A stretch of 64,000 nt of DNA from NCBI RefSeq assembly GCF_037042905.1, contig NC_087254.1, positions 18,222,603 through 18,286,602 on the forward strand. The letters are read 5' to 3'. Made by a program: the position numbers and the translations under genes. Each line of letters opens with the position of its first letter. Positions within the stretch are counted from its first letter, which is position 1. Under the pieces are notes generated by a model. It did no database searches and was not told the origin of the DNA. It saw only the letters and a list, made by a program, of their open reading frames with translations. Source of the stretch: Lytechinus pictus. Taxonomy: Eukaryota; Echinodermata; Echinoidea; Temnopleuroida; Toxopneustidae. Positions 13,801 to 25,800 of the stretch are shown piece after piece.

Positions 13801-16800
13801 GTGTTAGATTAATATTTATGCCAGCATAACACCAAATTTTATATGAAACTGGACCTTAGATGACACTCACTTTAGTGTTGAGCTATTGTCCCTCGAATAT
13901 AAATTGAGGCCCCATGTAGAGGAGAGTCACCACATTTGCACATGTATTGACTACAGTATTTGAATGAGAGTAGGGGGAAACCCTGGTATAGTGGTCCACC
14001 TTCACTCCCCCAAACAGTTATATATCAGTTCACTTTTTGCCTCCCAGTCACAAGTGGCGCCAAACAAATAATAGTGATTTGGAATATGGATTGATTGTTG
14101 GAGCTTGGGAACACAATCTTAATGTGCTTCCAACACCATCACTAGTAAGACCAAACTTGGAATCAACCAATGTAATAACTGCTTGAAGATGATTGTTTGT
14201 AAGCATGTACATGTTTGCATGAAAATTGATTATTGCTCATTCATATTAAAGCATTCTCTTCCATGTATGTATGTACATTTACTCATTCCAAGTTCAGCCA
14301 GTATCAGTTTGAGATTTGCTAATTATTTTTGTTTCTAAATAATTAATGCAGACTTTTTTCTGTAATATAATTGATTTTAGAGAATCAGTCCAGAGGCATA
14401 TTGGGAGGTTTTCCAATTTGTTCTAGAAATCTTTAGGATAACACTCAGTGTAATTTAGATTGTGATTATTAAATAAATGTTCAAATTAACATCATTATTT
14501 TCCATTGAACATTGATTGATAACACCATTTTTTTTATTTACAAAGTGTAAGCACTAATGGGTATGCCATCATACATAAAAACAATATCAATAGTTATAAA
14601 TACAGTAAAGGAGGGGGATAGTCAAGAAATTTATTCAAATTTTGTAACAGGGGCCTGTTTCATTAAGAGTTACAATTATTGTAACTTCACCATAATGGTA
14701 ACTACCATGGTAACAGGGCTCAGCAACCAATCACGATCACGGATTCCATAGAAGTTACAGTGATGACAAATTTATAGTATTTTAAACTCTTTATGGAACT
14801 GGCCCAAGGAAACCCCCATCCCCCAAATTGGGTCATCTCAATCTGATCTTCATAGTCCGTAATAATGTCATGCAGTACTAAATGCAGAGCTTTACAAATC
14901 CTTTAAGAGACCTTTCAATTCATATACAGTGTACCAACTAACTCCTGTGTAAAGTAATTACAAAAGTGTAATCTATTATTTTTATTTGCAGGATCTTACC
15001 AGTGCACAGATTGCAGATGCCAAGGAGAAGTTTGAGAAATATGATGTGGTAATGACTCACATTTATTATTCTTTATAATATTTTTTAGAGTGTACCATGG
15101 GATGTTTCCTGATGTATTACATCATCTCCTGTTATTAAAGGTCAAGTCCACCCCACAAAAATGTTGATTTGAATAAATAGAGGAAAATCAAACTAGCATA
15201 ATGCTGAAAATTTCATCAAAATCGGATGCAAAATAAGAAAGTTATGGCATTTCGAAGTTTCGCTTATTTTTCAAAAAACAGTGATATGCACAACTCTGTG
15301 ACATACAAATGAGTCAGTCGATGATGTCCATCACTCACTATTTCTTTTGTTTTTTATTGTTTGAATTATACGATATTTCATTTTGTACATATTTGACAAT
15401 AAGGACCAGCTTGACTGAACCATATAGTATTAAACATTGCTCATTCCACATGTTCAGGGAGGAATTAATCATTGTTTAACTTGACAATGAGAAGAAAAAA
15501 AGAATATTTCATATAATAAAATACAAAAGAAATAGTGAGTGGATGACATCATCAGTCTCCTCATTTGCATACCGACCTGGATGTGCATATAACTGTTTTG
15601 TAAAATTAAGCGAAACTTTAAAATGTCATAAATTTCTTATTTTACAACCGATTTTGATGAAATTTTCAGTGTTATGCTTGTTGGATTTTTTATTCAAATA
15701 AACTTTTTGTTGAGGTGGACTTGTCCTTTAAATCCATTTTGGGGGGCCAATGTAATGTTAACGGAATTTGCTCTTTTGCTGTGTGTACAATCTGTGTTTG
15801 AGAACATAATTTTGGGGTTTTACCATACATGTATTGAAATGGAATTCATTATAATTCCCTTTTACATGCTTAACACTACAGAACACTGTCCTTACCTATT
15901 CTGCATACAGTGTACATGAAATATTAAAAATGTGTAAATCTCACCTTTATATTCAAATTTAAAATTACTATTTTGTTTGGTTTCTAATCTTTTGCAGAAT
16001 AAGAGTGGATCTATTGACAAAGATGAACTGAGGAGTCTATTTGTTGACATGTTCCCCAATTTCCATAGGTAAATGATAATAATATTTATAATATTTAATA
16101 AACTGAATAATTAATTAATTTGAAATTGTACGTATTCGATTGGAATTAACGTATACGGCATTTTGTATGTAATTCCATTGGTATTGTAAGTCTATTTCAT
16201 TCTGTATATGTGCATATATGTATTTGTAACTTTGTAATCCCAATGTGAAAGGAATTTCCTACAAAGGACAATAAATACATTCAATTCAATTCACAATATT
16301 TCTTTGATTTATTTATTGAAGGAATGCTGTTTGTTCAGGTGTTACTGTAGTTTTAAAGTGATGTGTAGTATGTTTGAGATTTCTACATGTGCAATTGATG
16401 CACATTGCTGATTAATAGCTACAAAATAAAACATGCATAAAAATGAAATAAGATTATATGAATTTAAAGGGTTAAACATTTTTAATATTGTAATTTGATG
16501 TTACCAGGATATGGAAGAGCATCTAATTTTCCCCCTTAATATCCCTCTTCAAGTTTAAAGGGGAATCCAACCCAAATAAAAACTTGTTTTTATAAGGAAA
16601 AGAAAAATCAGACAAGTTGATAGGTGAAAGTTTGAACAATATTGGACAAACAACAAAAAAGTTATTAATTTTTAAAAGTTGTAAATATTGGTAATCACTA
16701 TACCCATGGAGACTTCAAATTGGCCCCATATGGGATGTCATAGTGATGTAAGGCAAGGACTACTCTTCCATGTACTCCAATACATATTATGGCTAAAATG

Positions 16801-19800
16801 TCATTTTTCCCTAAAAGTTTTATTTCAAATTATATTTTTCTTTCATGAGGACATAAAACAATATACTACCAGGGTTATATTTAGATTACTGCCCCAGGGG
16901 ATTGGGTACTTAAGAGAAAACCACAAATCCCTGATAATAAAGTACATGGCCTATTAGAAAGTTGTCCTTGCCCCTTGTCATAATTTACTTACCCAGTTGC
17001 CAATTTGAAATCTACATAGTATTAGTGATCTCAATTTCAAAGCAGCTATAACTTTCTTATTGCTTGTCCGATTTCTTTCAAACTTTCACCATTCCGTTTA
17101 ATTTATTTTTCTCCTTCCCAACACAACATTTAGTGGCCAAGGCTGGATTCCCCTTTAATATCTGATTCTATAATGCAATATCGTTTTTCTTATATATGCA
17201 TTGTTTTATTTCTTTATTTTCATTGCCTATGAGAGAGTGGAAGTATATTATTTTGATCTTTGATTTTCCAGCTGAGTTTGGATTGAATTTCTTGATTTTA
17301 TTGTAGTTTGATACAATGTTTCTCATTTTTAAATCAGATTTTTAAATTTTTCTAAATATTTTACAGGAACATGTTAGAAAGATATGTTCAAGATGAATTT
17401 CATGCAGGGGACAAGGACTTTAGCAGTGGTAAGTGTTCAAGAAGGAAGTTCACATTTACAATACTGTGTTTTTGTCTCGCCTGCATAGCAGAGCGAGACT
17501 ATAGGCGCCGCTTTTCCAACGGTGGCGGCGGTGGCGGCGGCGGCGTCAACATCAAATCTTAACCTAAGGTTAAGTTTTTGAAATGACATCATAACTTAGA
17601 AAGTATATGGACCTAGTTCATGAAACTTGGACATAAGGTTAATCAATTATTACTGAACATCCTGCCCGAGTTTCAGGTCACATGACTAAAAGGTCAAAGG
17701 TCATTTAGGGTCAATGAACTTAGACCATGTTGGGAGAATTATTTTCAAAATCTTAACCGAAGGTTAAGTTTTTGAAATGACATCATAACTTAAAAAGTAT
17801 ATGAACCTAGTTCATGAAACTTGGGCATAAGGTTAATCACATATTAGTGAACATCCTGCACCAGTTTCAGGTCACATGACCAAGGTCAAAGGTCATTTAG
17901 GGTCAATATAACTTTGGTCAAGTTGGGGGTATTTTTTGAATTACTATCATAACTTTGACAATTTATGGATCTAGTTCATGAAACTTGGACATAAGGTTAA
18001 TCAAGTATTAGTGAACATCCTTCCTGAGTTTCAGGTCACATGACCAAGGTCAAAGGTCATTTAGGGACAATGAACTTTGGCCAAGTTGGGGGTATTTGTT
18101 GAATTACCTTCATAACTTTGAAAATTTATGGATCTAGTTCCTGAAACTTGGACATTAGGTTAATCAAGTACCACTGAATATTCTGTGCGAGTTTCAGGTT
18201 ACATGACCATGGTCAATGGTCATTTAAGGTCAAGGAACTTTGGCTGTGTTGGGGGTCTTTGTTAAATTACCATCCTAACTCTGAAGTTTATGGATCTATT
18301 TCATCAAACTTGGGATATAAGAGTAATCAAGTATCACTGAACATCCCCTGTGAGTTTCAGGTCACAAAACCAAGGTCAAAGGTCAGTTAAGGTCAATAAA
18401 CGTAGGCCATGTTGGGGTAATTGTTGAATTGCCATCATAACTTTGAAAGTTTATGGATAGATTGAATGAAATGTGGACATGGGTGTAGTTGACAAGTCTT
18501 AAGTCACCGTTCAAATGTCATCTATGGTCAATGAACGTGGTATTATGTCATTATATGAATGGTGTTTTTGTGAATGATTATTTTATAGTAGTTTTCAAAG
18601 TTAGCACTGCTGCTATATTAAATCGTGTAATGCAGGCGAGACTGCCAGAGGCATTCCACTTGTTATAAAAGCCCCCCCCAAAAAAAAAAAAAAAAAATTA
18701 TTGGTGAAGCTTTTATGAAAATCTGTCAAAAAACAAGAGAGTTATTGATGTTTAAAAAGAATTTGTGATGTCTTAATGCAATATGCTAGGGTCATGAAAA
18801 AACATCAATTCCATAAATTAGATTTCCTTTTAATGAAAATATATATAATTTATGAAATGATGTGTCTGATAATTTAATTACTGCATAAATAAAGTAAAAT
18901 CATTCTCAGTTTCCAGCAAAATTGCATTTAATCAAATTTGTATTATTTGACCAATGGGGGAGTTGCTCGCATGTGATGTCACAAAACCAACACTCTAAAA
19001 ATCCTGAACTCTGTTTATCTTTGATGAATTTTTGTCTAATCATCACCAAAGGGTTTTGTTTGCTTTTCTGCTTTTTATCAAAATCAATTTTATGCCAGGG
19101 TGAACTTTCCCTTTAATAATTGTGACAGATAACTAGATTATACAGATTTAGCATGATTTCACGGTGAAGACTTGGCATAATCACAGATTTCTACCTGGCA
19201 TCACTGCAATACTATGTTATTGACTACACAAGTTATAGCTAGCTGCTTTGCTATTCGGGAATTAGGCATTGCCTGACCAGCCTGCCAATATTTTTTAGGT
19301 TATGAATTCACCTCCCAATGGTAATTTCAGTAATTTGCAAAAATAACAGCTTATATGAAACACATATTTTGTTGTGTCGATGTGTGAAATGTTTGATGAG
19401 TTTGTATTAAAAAAGGATTCATTTCCTCAATGGGGTTCACAGCAATAAAGAACAAAAACACAATGCACATTCACTGACCTTTAAAGGTTAATCTTAATCT
19501 TGATTTTATTTTTGCCTTCCAGTTATTGATTTTGAGGAGTTTCTTGCCATGTATAGGAGATTGTTTGTTGTTTGCCGCAGCGTTGTATCACACGACATTG
19601 AAGATCTGGTTCCAACGTCACCTCGGAAACTCAAGGTATGTCTTTATCTGTGCAGATTGCAATTGCTTGAATAATGTGATAATTATCTAAGATGTAATTG
19701 CTGGAAATGAAAATATATAAAATGAAATGAAATGGAATATATTTACCAATGTGTAGGCTTATGGTAAATACCTTGATAGAATAAGAAAGAAATATAGGTC

Positions 19801-22800
19801 TGCAAAATCAATCTTACTTTAGAAAGTTGGGTAGGTGAGTCACTATCACATAAGTCACAATGGAATGAATAAGAATGCTCATAAAGTTAAGATTTTCCAG
19901 TTGCAGAAGCATAATTTTTTCCTGCTTGCAATCACAAAACAATCAATGTAATTAGCCCTTTTTTGCATTTTCTCCCTTCCTTGTATTATTTGACAATACA
20001 ATACACAGTTACAAGGGCAACAGAAGAAAACAGATGACAGCTTGAGAAGGCAAGATGATAATATACTTGGAAACATTGAGCGTCAATCAACAAAGCTAGA
20101 TGGTCACATTGAGGACAATGATGCATTCTTTGATGACCCTTTACCTATCAATGGAAGTGCTTTTGGAAACAGGTAACAAAGTGTGACAATATAACAATTC
20201 TAACAACAAGCAAAGAAAGTCTGATGATGGGTTAAATTAAGTCCACTTTTACTCATTTCTTTTGACAAAATTTGTGATACATAATACAGTTTTGAAGTTA
20301 TGCAAAATTATGTAAGTGTATGTCAGACCTACAATTACTTTAAAACCAACAAAAAAACCAACAAACTTGATTTTATATATAAATCCAATGAGGCCCGTGT
20401 TTCCAGACAAATTTCTGAAATATGTCGTTAATTTTATCTTTGCTCCTCAAATTCAATTAATTTCATGTTGACTTTTTCATGATCAATATAATTATGCTGT
20501 CTATGAATTTCATCAATAATAATAATAATAACAGCCAGTTTTTATAAAGTACTTTTACCAGAATGGCTCAAAGGGCTTTACAGCATATTATTACCCTGAT
20601 CATTGGATTCATTTCAATCCCACACGAAAAGTGCACAATTTCCACTCCCTGGGGAGCATTCCTTGCATTCATCGCAGCCTCATTATGGCGCTGGCAAATT
20701 CAAACATACAAGAACTTTCGCATCCTACTGGGTGCCCATTTAGCACCTGGGTCGAAAGGGGCAGAGTGTAGATTAACACTTTGCCAAAGGATGCTAGACC
20801 GCGGTGGGATTCGAACACACGACCCTCTGTTTACAAGGCGAGAGTCAGAACCACTACACCATGGCTCTTCTATATCAAAAAAACAATAAAACATAAAAGT
20901 TAATTATCACACCTTTTTGCCAACTATTACAATTTGGTAAAACTTTGTGGAATTTTTTTTCCAACAATAAAATAACAACTGAATTGTTAATTAAGACTGT
21001 GTATTTTTATTGTATACAGGAATCAGAAACAAGCATTGAACTCTCCTCCAATGAGCCCTACCAAAGCAAGCTCTCTTAGCTCACTCAGTAATGCCCCTCC
21101 CCTTGGGGGCGGGGGCAGCCTGGGATCACTCCCACCTCTCAATATTGGAGGCGGAGCAAAGGGTATGTCATATATATTTTTCAGTTTGTCTGTTCATCCA
21201 ACAACTCATCATAGGTAACTGGGGGATTGTTTCATGAAGAGTTATGTCGGTGATTTTTACTGACTAGTTTGGTCTCAGCCAATCAGATGCAAGTATTTTC
21301 CATAGCTTATAACAGTTGCTAGTGAAAATCACTGACAAAGCTCTTCAGGGGACCTTTTCATGAAATATGCTAGCTCTGACAGTTACCTTTGTAGTAACAA
21401 TCAAATACCTGTTTTCACAGCTAAATAAACCAAGAATGGTTGTTGGCATTTCATCAACATTTGTCTGAACGGCTGTGACATATGGTAACTTTCCTAGGTT
21501 TTTAATTGGATGAGAAGCCCCAGTGTATGTTACTATGGTATCTGCCATAAATGACTTATCAATTGAGTCTAACAACTGTCATAAAATAGTCCCCTGACAT
21601 TATATCAGATGACAAATGCTGACGAACCACTCCCCTGGTCCACCCAAACATCACATAATTTTGATAATTAGAGAAAATTTGAAGCATAACACTTGAATTT
21701 CATTGAAGCAAATGTAAATTCTGAAAGGTATGATATTTAAATATTAAATTCACTTTAACTCTGCACATGCACAACACTGGTGATGTGCTAATAAGAGCTG
21801 ATGATACCAAATGTTAACTTCTTCCTTTGGTTCTTATTTTGAAAAATATAAAATCATATTCACAACCATAACAAAATTTTATCTTTGAAAATGACTAAAT
21901 TATTTTTGGTGAAGACCTAATGAATATTATTCTATTTTTATTGATTATAGTTACAGGATCTGGTAAACCTGACTGGGATGATCTGGATGAGATAGATAAT
22001 AAGATTTCTAAGCTAGGTTTTGATTCATCACAGAAAAGTGATTCTTCTTTCAAGTCTGGTGGTAGGAGTGAAGCCAGTTATGAAGATGACTTCCAAAGGT
22101 AAGAATGAATGAATGAATGCAAGATGCATTAAAACACAATCTTTGAAAGATAACTTGTCCATTTCATACTCACTGGTCAAAGTGTCTACAAGCTAAAAGT
22201 ATCAGTTGACAAATTTTGAAATATTTGAATGATGTGAACTTACTTGTACTTGGCAGTCTATTACCTCTAATATGGACACTGATTTTACAATTTCATGATT
22301 CAACGTATTTGGACGGATTTTAATAAGCATACTTGTGTAGCTTTGATGATAGATGTGTTCAATTTGTTAATGATTTTTTAATTGCTGTTAATTGTTAATT
22401 GCATAATATTGCTTGCAGGGATGCCACTAGGTGTCCTCCAAAAACCCTGAAACTTATCGTGGGCAGAGACAGTGTCCAAGAACAGTGAATTGGGGCATGA
22501 CCCCCTATTACATGCTGCAAAACAGTTTCTTCAATTTAACAAGAAACCCACATTGACAATTGATTGGTGGTTTTCTTGGTAAAATGAGCAGTAAGGCCTA
22601 ATACTTCAAAATCACATGCTCTCCCCTGAAATGATAAATAGTAGTGAGTACAATCTCTAATTCTGCTTGTACCATGATGTTTAGTTTATATTCAGTGAGA
22701 GTTAAGTGTATCTTTCAATCAAAATGCCTCAGAATATACAATGGAATAAAAATAAACACAGAATAATCAAACGATAAAGAGAATGAATATGAATACTCTA

Positions 22801-25800
22801 TAGTGCATGTGCAACAATGCTTGCTAGTTCCATTGAAAGTAAATTTACTGCAGATTATTCTGAAGACCCTATCAAGTGAACAATTGCTCAAAAAATGGTG
22901 TCCCCCCCAAGAAAGTGTTTTTACAGGAGAAAATACACAAAATGAGAGTCCCTTTGCTGCAGAAAAGACACATCAATTTGAAAGGGTCCCCTCATTACAA
23001 AAAAATACAAGTAGGGATTTACCTTATGTCAGTTTTACTTTTTTCTTCTTGCCTTGTGCATGGATGGTTTCTATGGCCTTCCTCTTTCTTGCTTGGATAG
23101 AACTTGCATTTGTTTTTCCTCCTGTTGAGGTTGTTGCTCTTTGCTCTGTAGTTGTACTTGGTACATTTACAGCCTTTCTCTTTTTAATAATACATGATTT
23201 GAGCTGCTTTGCTTCCATGTGCACTGGGGTTTTTTGTTCATTTTACACTTTCTTCTGACTTCTGTTGAATTTTCTTAGCCTCTGCCTTTCCTGGTCTGAT
23301 TTCTTCTTCCTTGTGGAAGCTGTTTTGATGTGAAAACAGATACCACGGTCAGCTGGTGAGTACATGTAATCATCTCTGTTGGAACATCTTGAGGCTTGTT
23401 GTGCTATTGGATCTGATATGATATTCGACTGTTTGAAGTGCACTAAATGTCTCAATATGCATACGGTTTGAGTTGGCATCAATGAGATTGTTCATGACCA
23501 AGAAATTCTGCTCTACAATTGGAGATGTTATCATGGACAGGATGCTTCCTTGCTTTCCCTTGTTCAGTAAGGGTCTTGTCTCTGCAGGCCTGGACAATTG
23601 CTGCAATTCTCTTCAGATTCTTCTGAGACAGTCTTTCTAGTACATGTATATCATTCAGAATGTTCTGGTACAGTGATTTGTCATTTTTTGGAAGCCATGC
23701 CCAATATAAGACAGTGAGTGGGTCTATCATCTCCCCATCCAGAACATCATGCACTGAAAGCCACCTATGAGGAACCCTTTTCTTTGGCATGTGAAATGGA
23801 ACCTCCAAAATTTCATGTATTTCCCTCAGGTACTCCCTCAAGTCTGTCAAAAAATTTTGGCATCTGTATGCCAGTCATCAGTGAGACCTTCAATGATACT
23901 ATAAAAATATTTACAAAATAATTTACTGGTGTTATGAATATGATGGCATGTATCACCATCAATGTCAAGTACATGTAGGTGGCTTGCTTCATTAAGAACA
24001 AGAGTTTCAAAGCCACCCTTCTTCCCACGCATGTACATGTAGTTAGTTGAATCACAAAGTATTGATACAAGATTGTGTAGAGGTATATTGTCAGACTTGA
24101 GCACTGACATGAGGGTTTCTTTCAGGATCTTGGCATTGACAGTTGTCAAACTGATTTAATTATAATGATGAACAACTGTCTCCCCTTTCTCAGGAGAGAA
24201 ATAAGCTACCATAATGCTGAACACTTTTTGGTTGTTGTTGCTGAAGCTTTCATCGACGTTCAAAGAAAATGGGTACAGTTGCATGTCGAGGACTAGTCTT
24301 ATAGCAACATAACCAAGTCCATGGGTCAATTTGTAACTGGCTGAAGTGCGCCCTGCCCCCATATTAATCTTGTCTAAAGTGTCGGATCTTTAGACATTTC
24401 CTTCGAATACTCAATAATATCTGGCACCTTTGAGAGAGCAATGTTATGCTCTGCAGCAAATGCTAAAGTCCTGGCTTCACCATATGCCTGGCGGTCTACA
24501 ATGTGAATAGCTGGTTTGGGGCTTCTGCACTACAAGAAATACATTAAAAAGGAAACAGTACATCTATTTTTAGTTTAGGTACTTCGCATCATTTATGTTT
24601 TCACATTAGTTATGAGAAGGCAAGATACATGTATGTAAGTGATAACAAAGACTGAATGGTTTTTCAGTTTATTAAAACATATATTCACAATGTAAGATAG
24701 CCTCTATACTTATGTTAACATTATAAAGTTATTTGATGGATATCTGATATACCAGCAATAACTATGATTAATCAAGACTGACAATCAAAAAAGAAAACAG
24801 AACAATTATTTTATCATTTTAGTCAATTAAACTTAAAAGTTATGAATAGTGCTATAATGCCCATGTGTAATTAATTTCGAATTTAGTAATTGATACATGT
24901 ACATAAAATGTAAAAATTCAAACATAAAAGAATAAATCAAAAACTGATTAAACTATTTGCCAAAGAGTGCAGTATAAAATCAACAAATACTCCACTAAAG
25001 ATCAATAATTTATTCCATAGCCAAAATCAAATGAATGGAATTCAAAAAGTTTAAAAATAACACAGACAAAAGCAAATAAGAGTAAAATGATGCAATAACT
25101 GTGTGAACATTTTTAAGTTACAAAGCTATCATTGTATAATATAACAATCTTTCAAAAATAATAGCAAAGCTAACAGAAAAATTGTAACAAGATTAGGTAC
25201 CATCTTACTATAGAACACAATCATACAAAAAAAAACTAACACCAAAGTAAAAAAAAAATTCTATAATAACAACCTTTGATAGAATCAATGTGAACTGATC
25301 ATGCATTCAACAACTATGTAAACTGATCAAGTAATGAACTCTAATAACAATGTGATCGGATTATGTAATTTAATTGTAATAAGAATGAACTGATCACTTA
25401 ATGAACTCTAATAACAATGTGAATGCATCATGCAATTAACTCTAATAATATGAACGCATCATGAAATTAACTGTAATAACAATGAACTGATCATGTAATG
25501 AACTCTAATAACAATGTGAACGCATCATGAAATTAAATCTGAATATGAACACATCATGAAATTTACTGTTATAACAATGAACTGATCATGTAATTAATTC
25601 TATAATGTTAATGAATCATGTATTTAACTCTTATTAATAACAATCTGAACACATTATGTAATCAACAAGTAATTAAAACTGGATTTCGTACAACTTGCAA
25701 AAATAAAAATGTTGAGAAGTTAGGTTGCAGTTGGTCACGTTAAAATAACTCTCAACTTGCATGCATATTTCAATAGGTGAACTTACACTGAAGCAGCTGC

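Noticed and set aside
20804-20871. Possible tRNA gene on minus (also 44632-44698 minus, 45515-45580 plus, 34841-34855 plus)
   Set aside because: A/B-box heads are attached to SINE bodies and TATT-type tails, and a proper cloverleaf is not formed. These are tRNA-derived SINEs.
22803-23258. 151-codon plus-strand frame with hydrophobic stretches
   Set aside because: It is the antisense of the Lys/Arg-rich end of the hAT-like transposase pseudogene.
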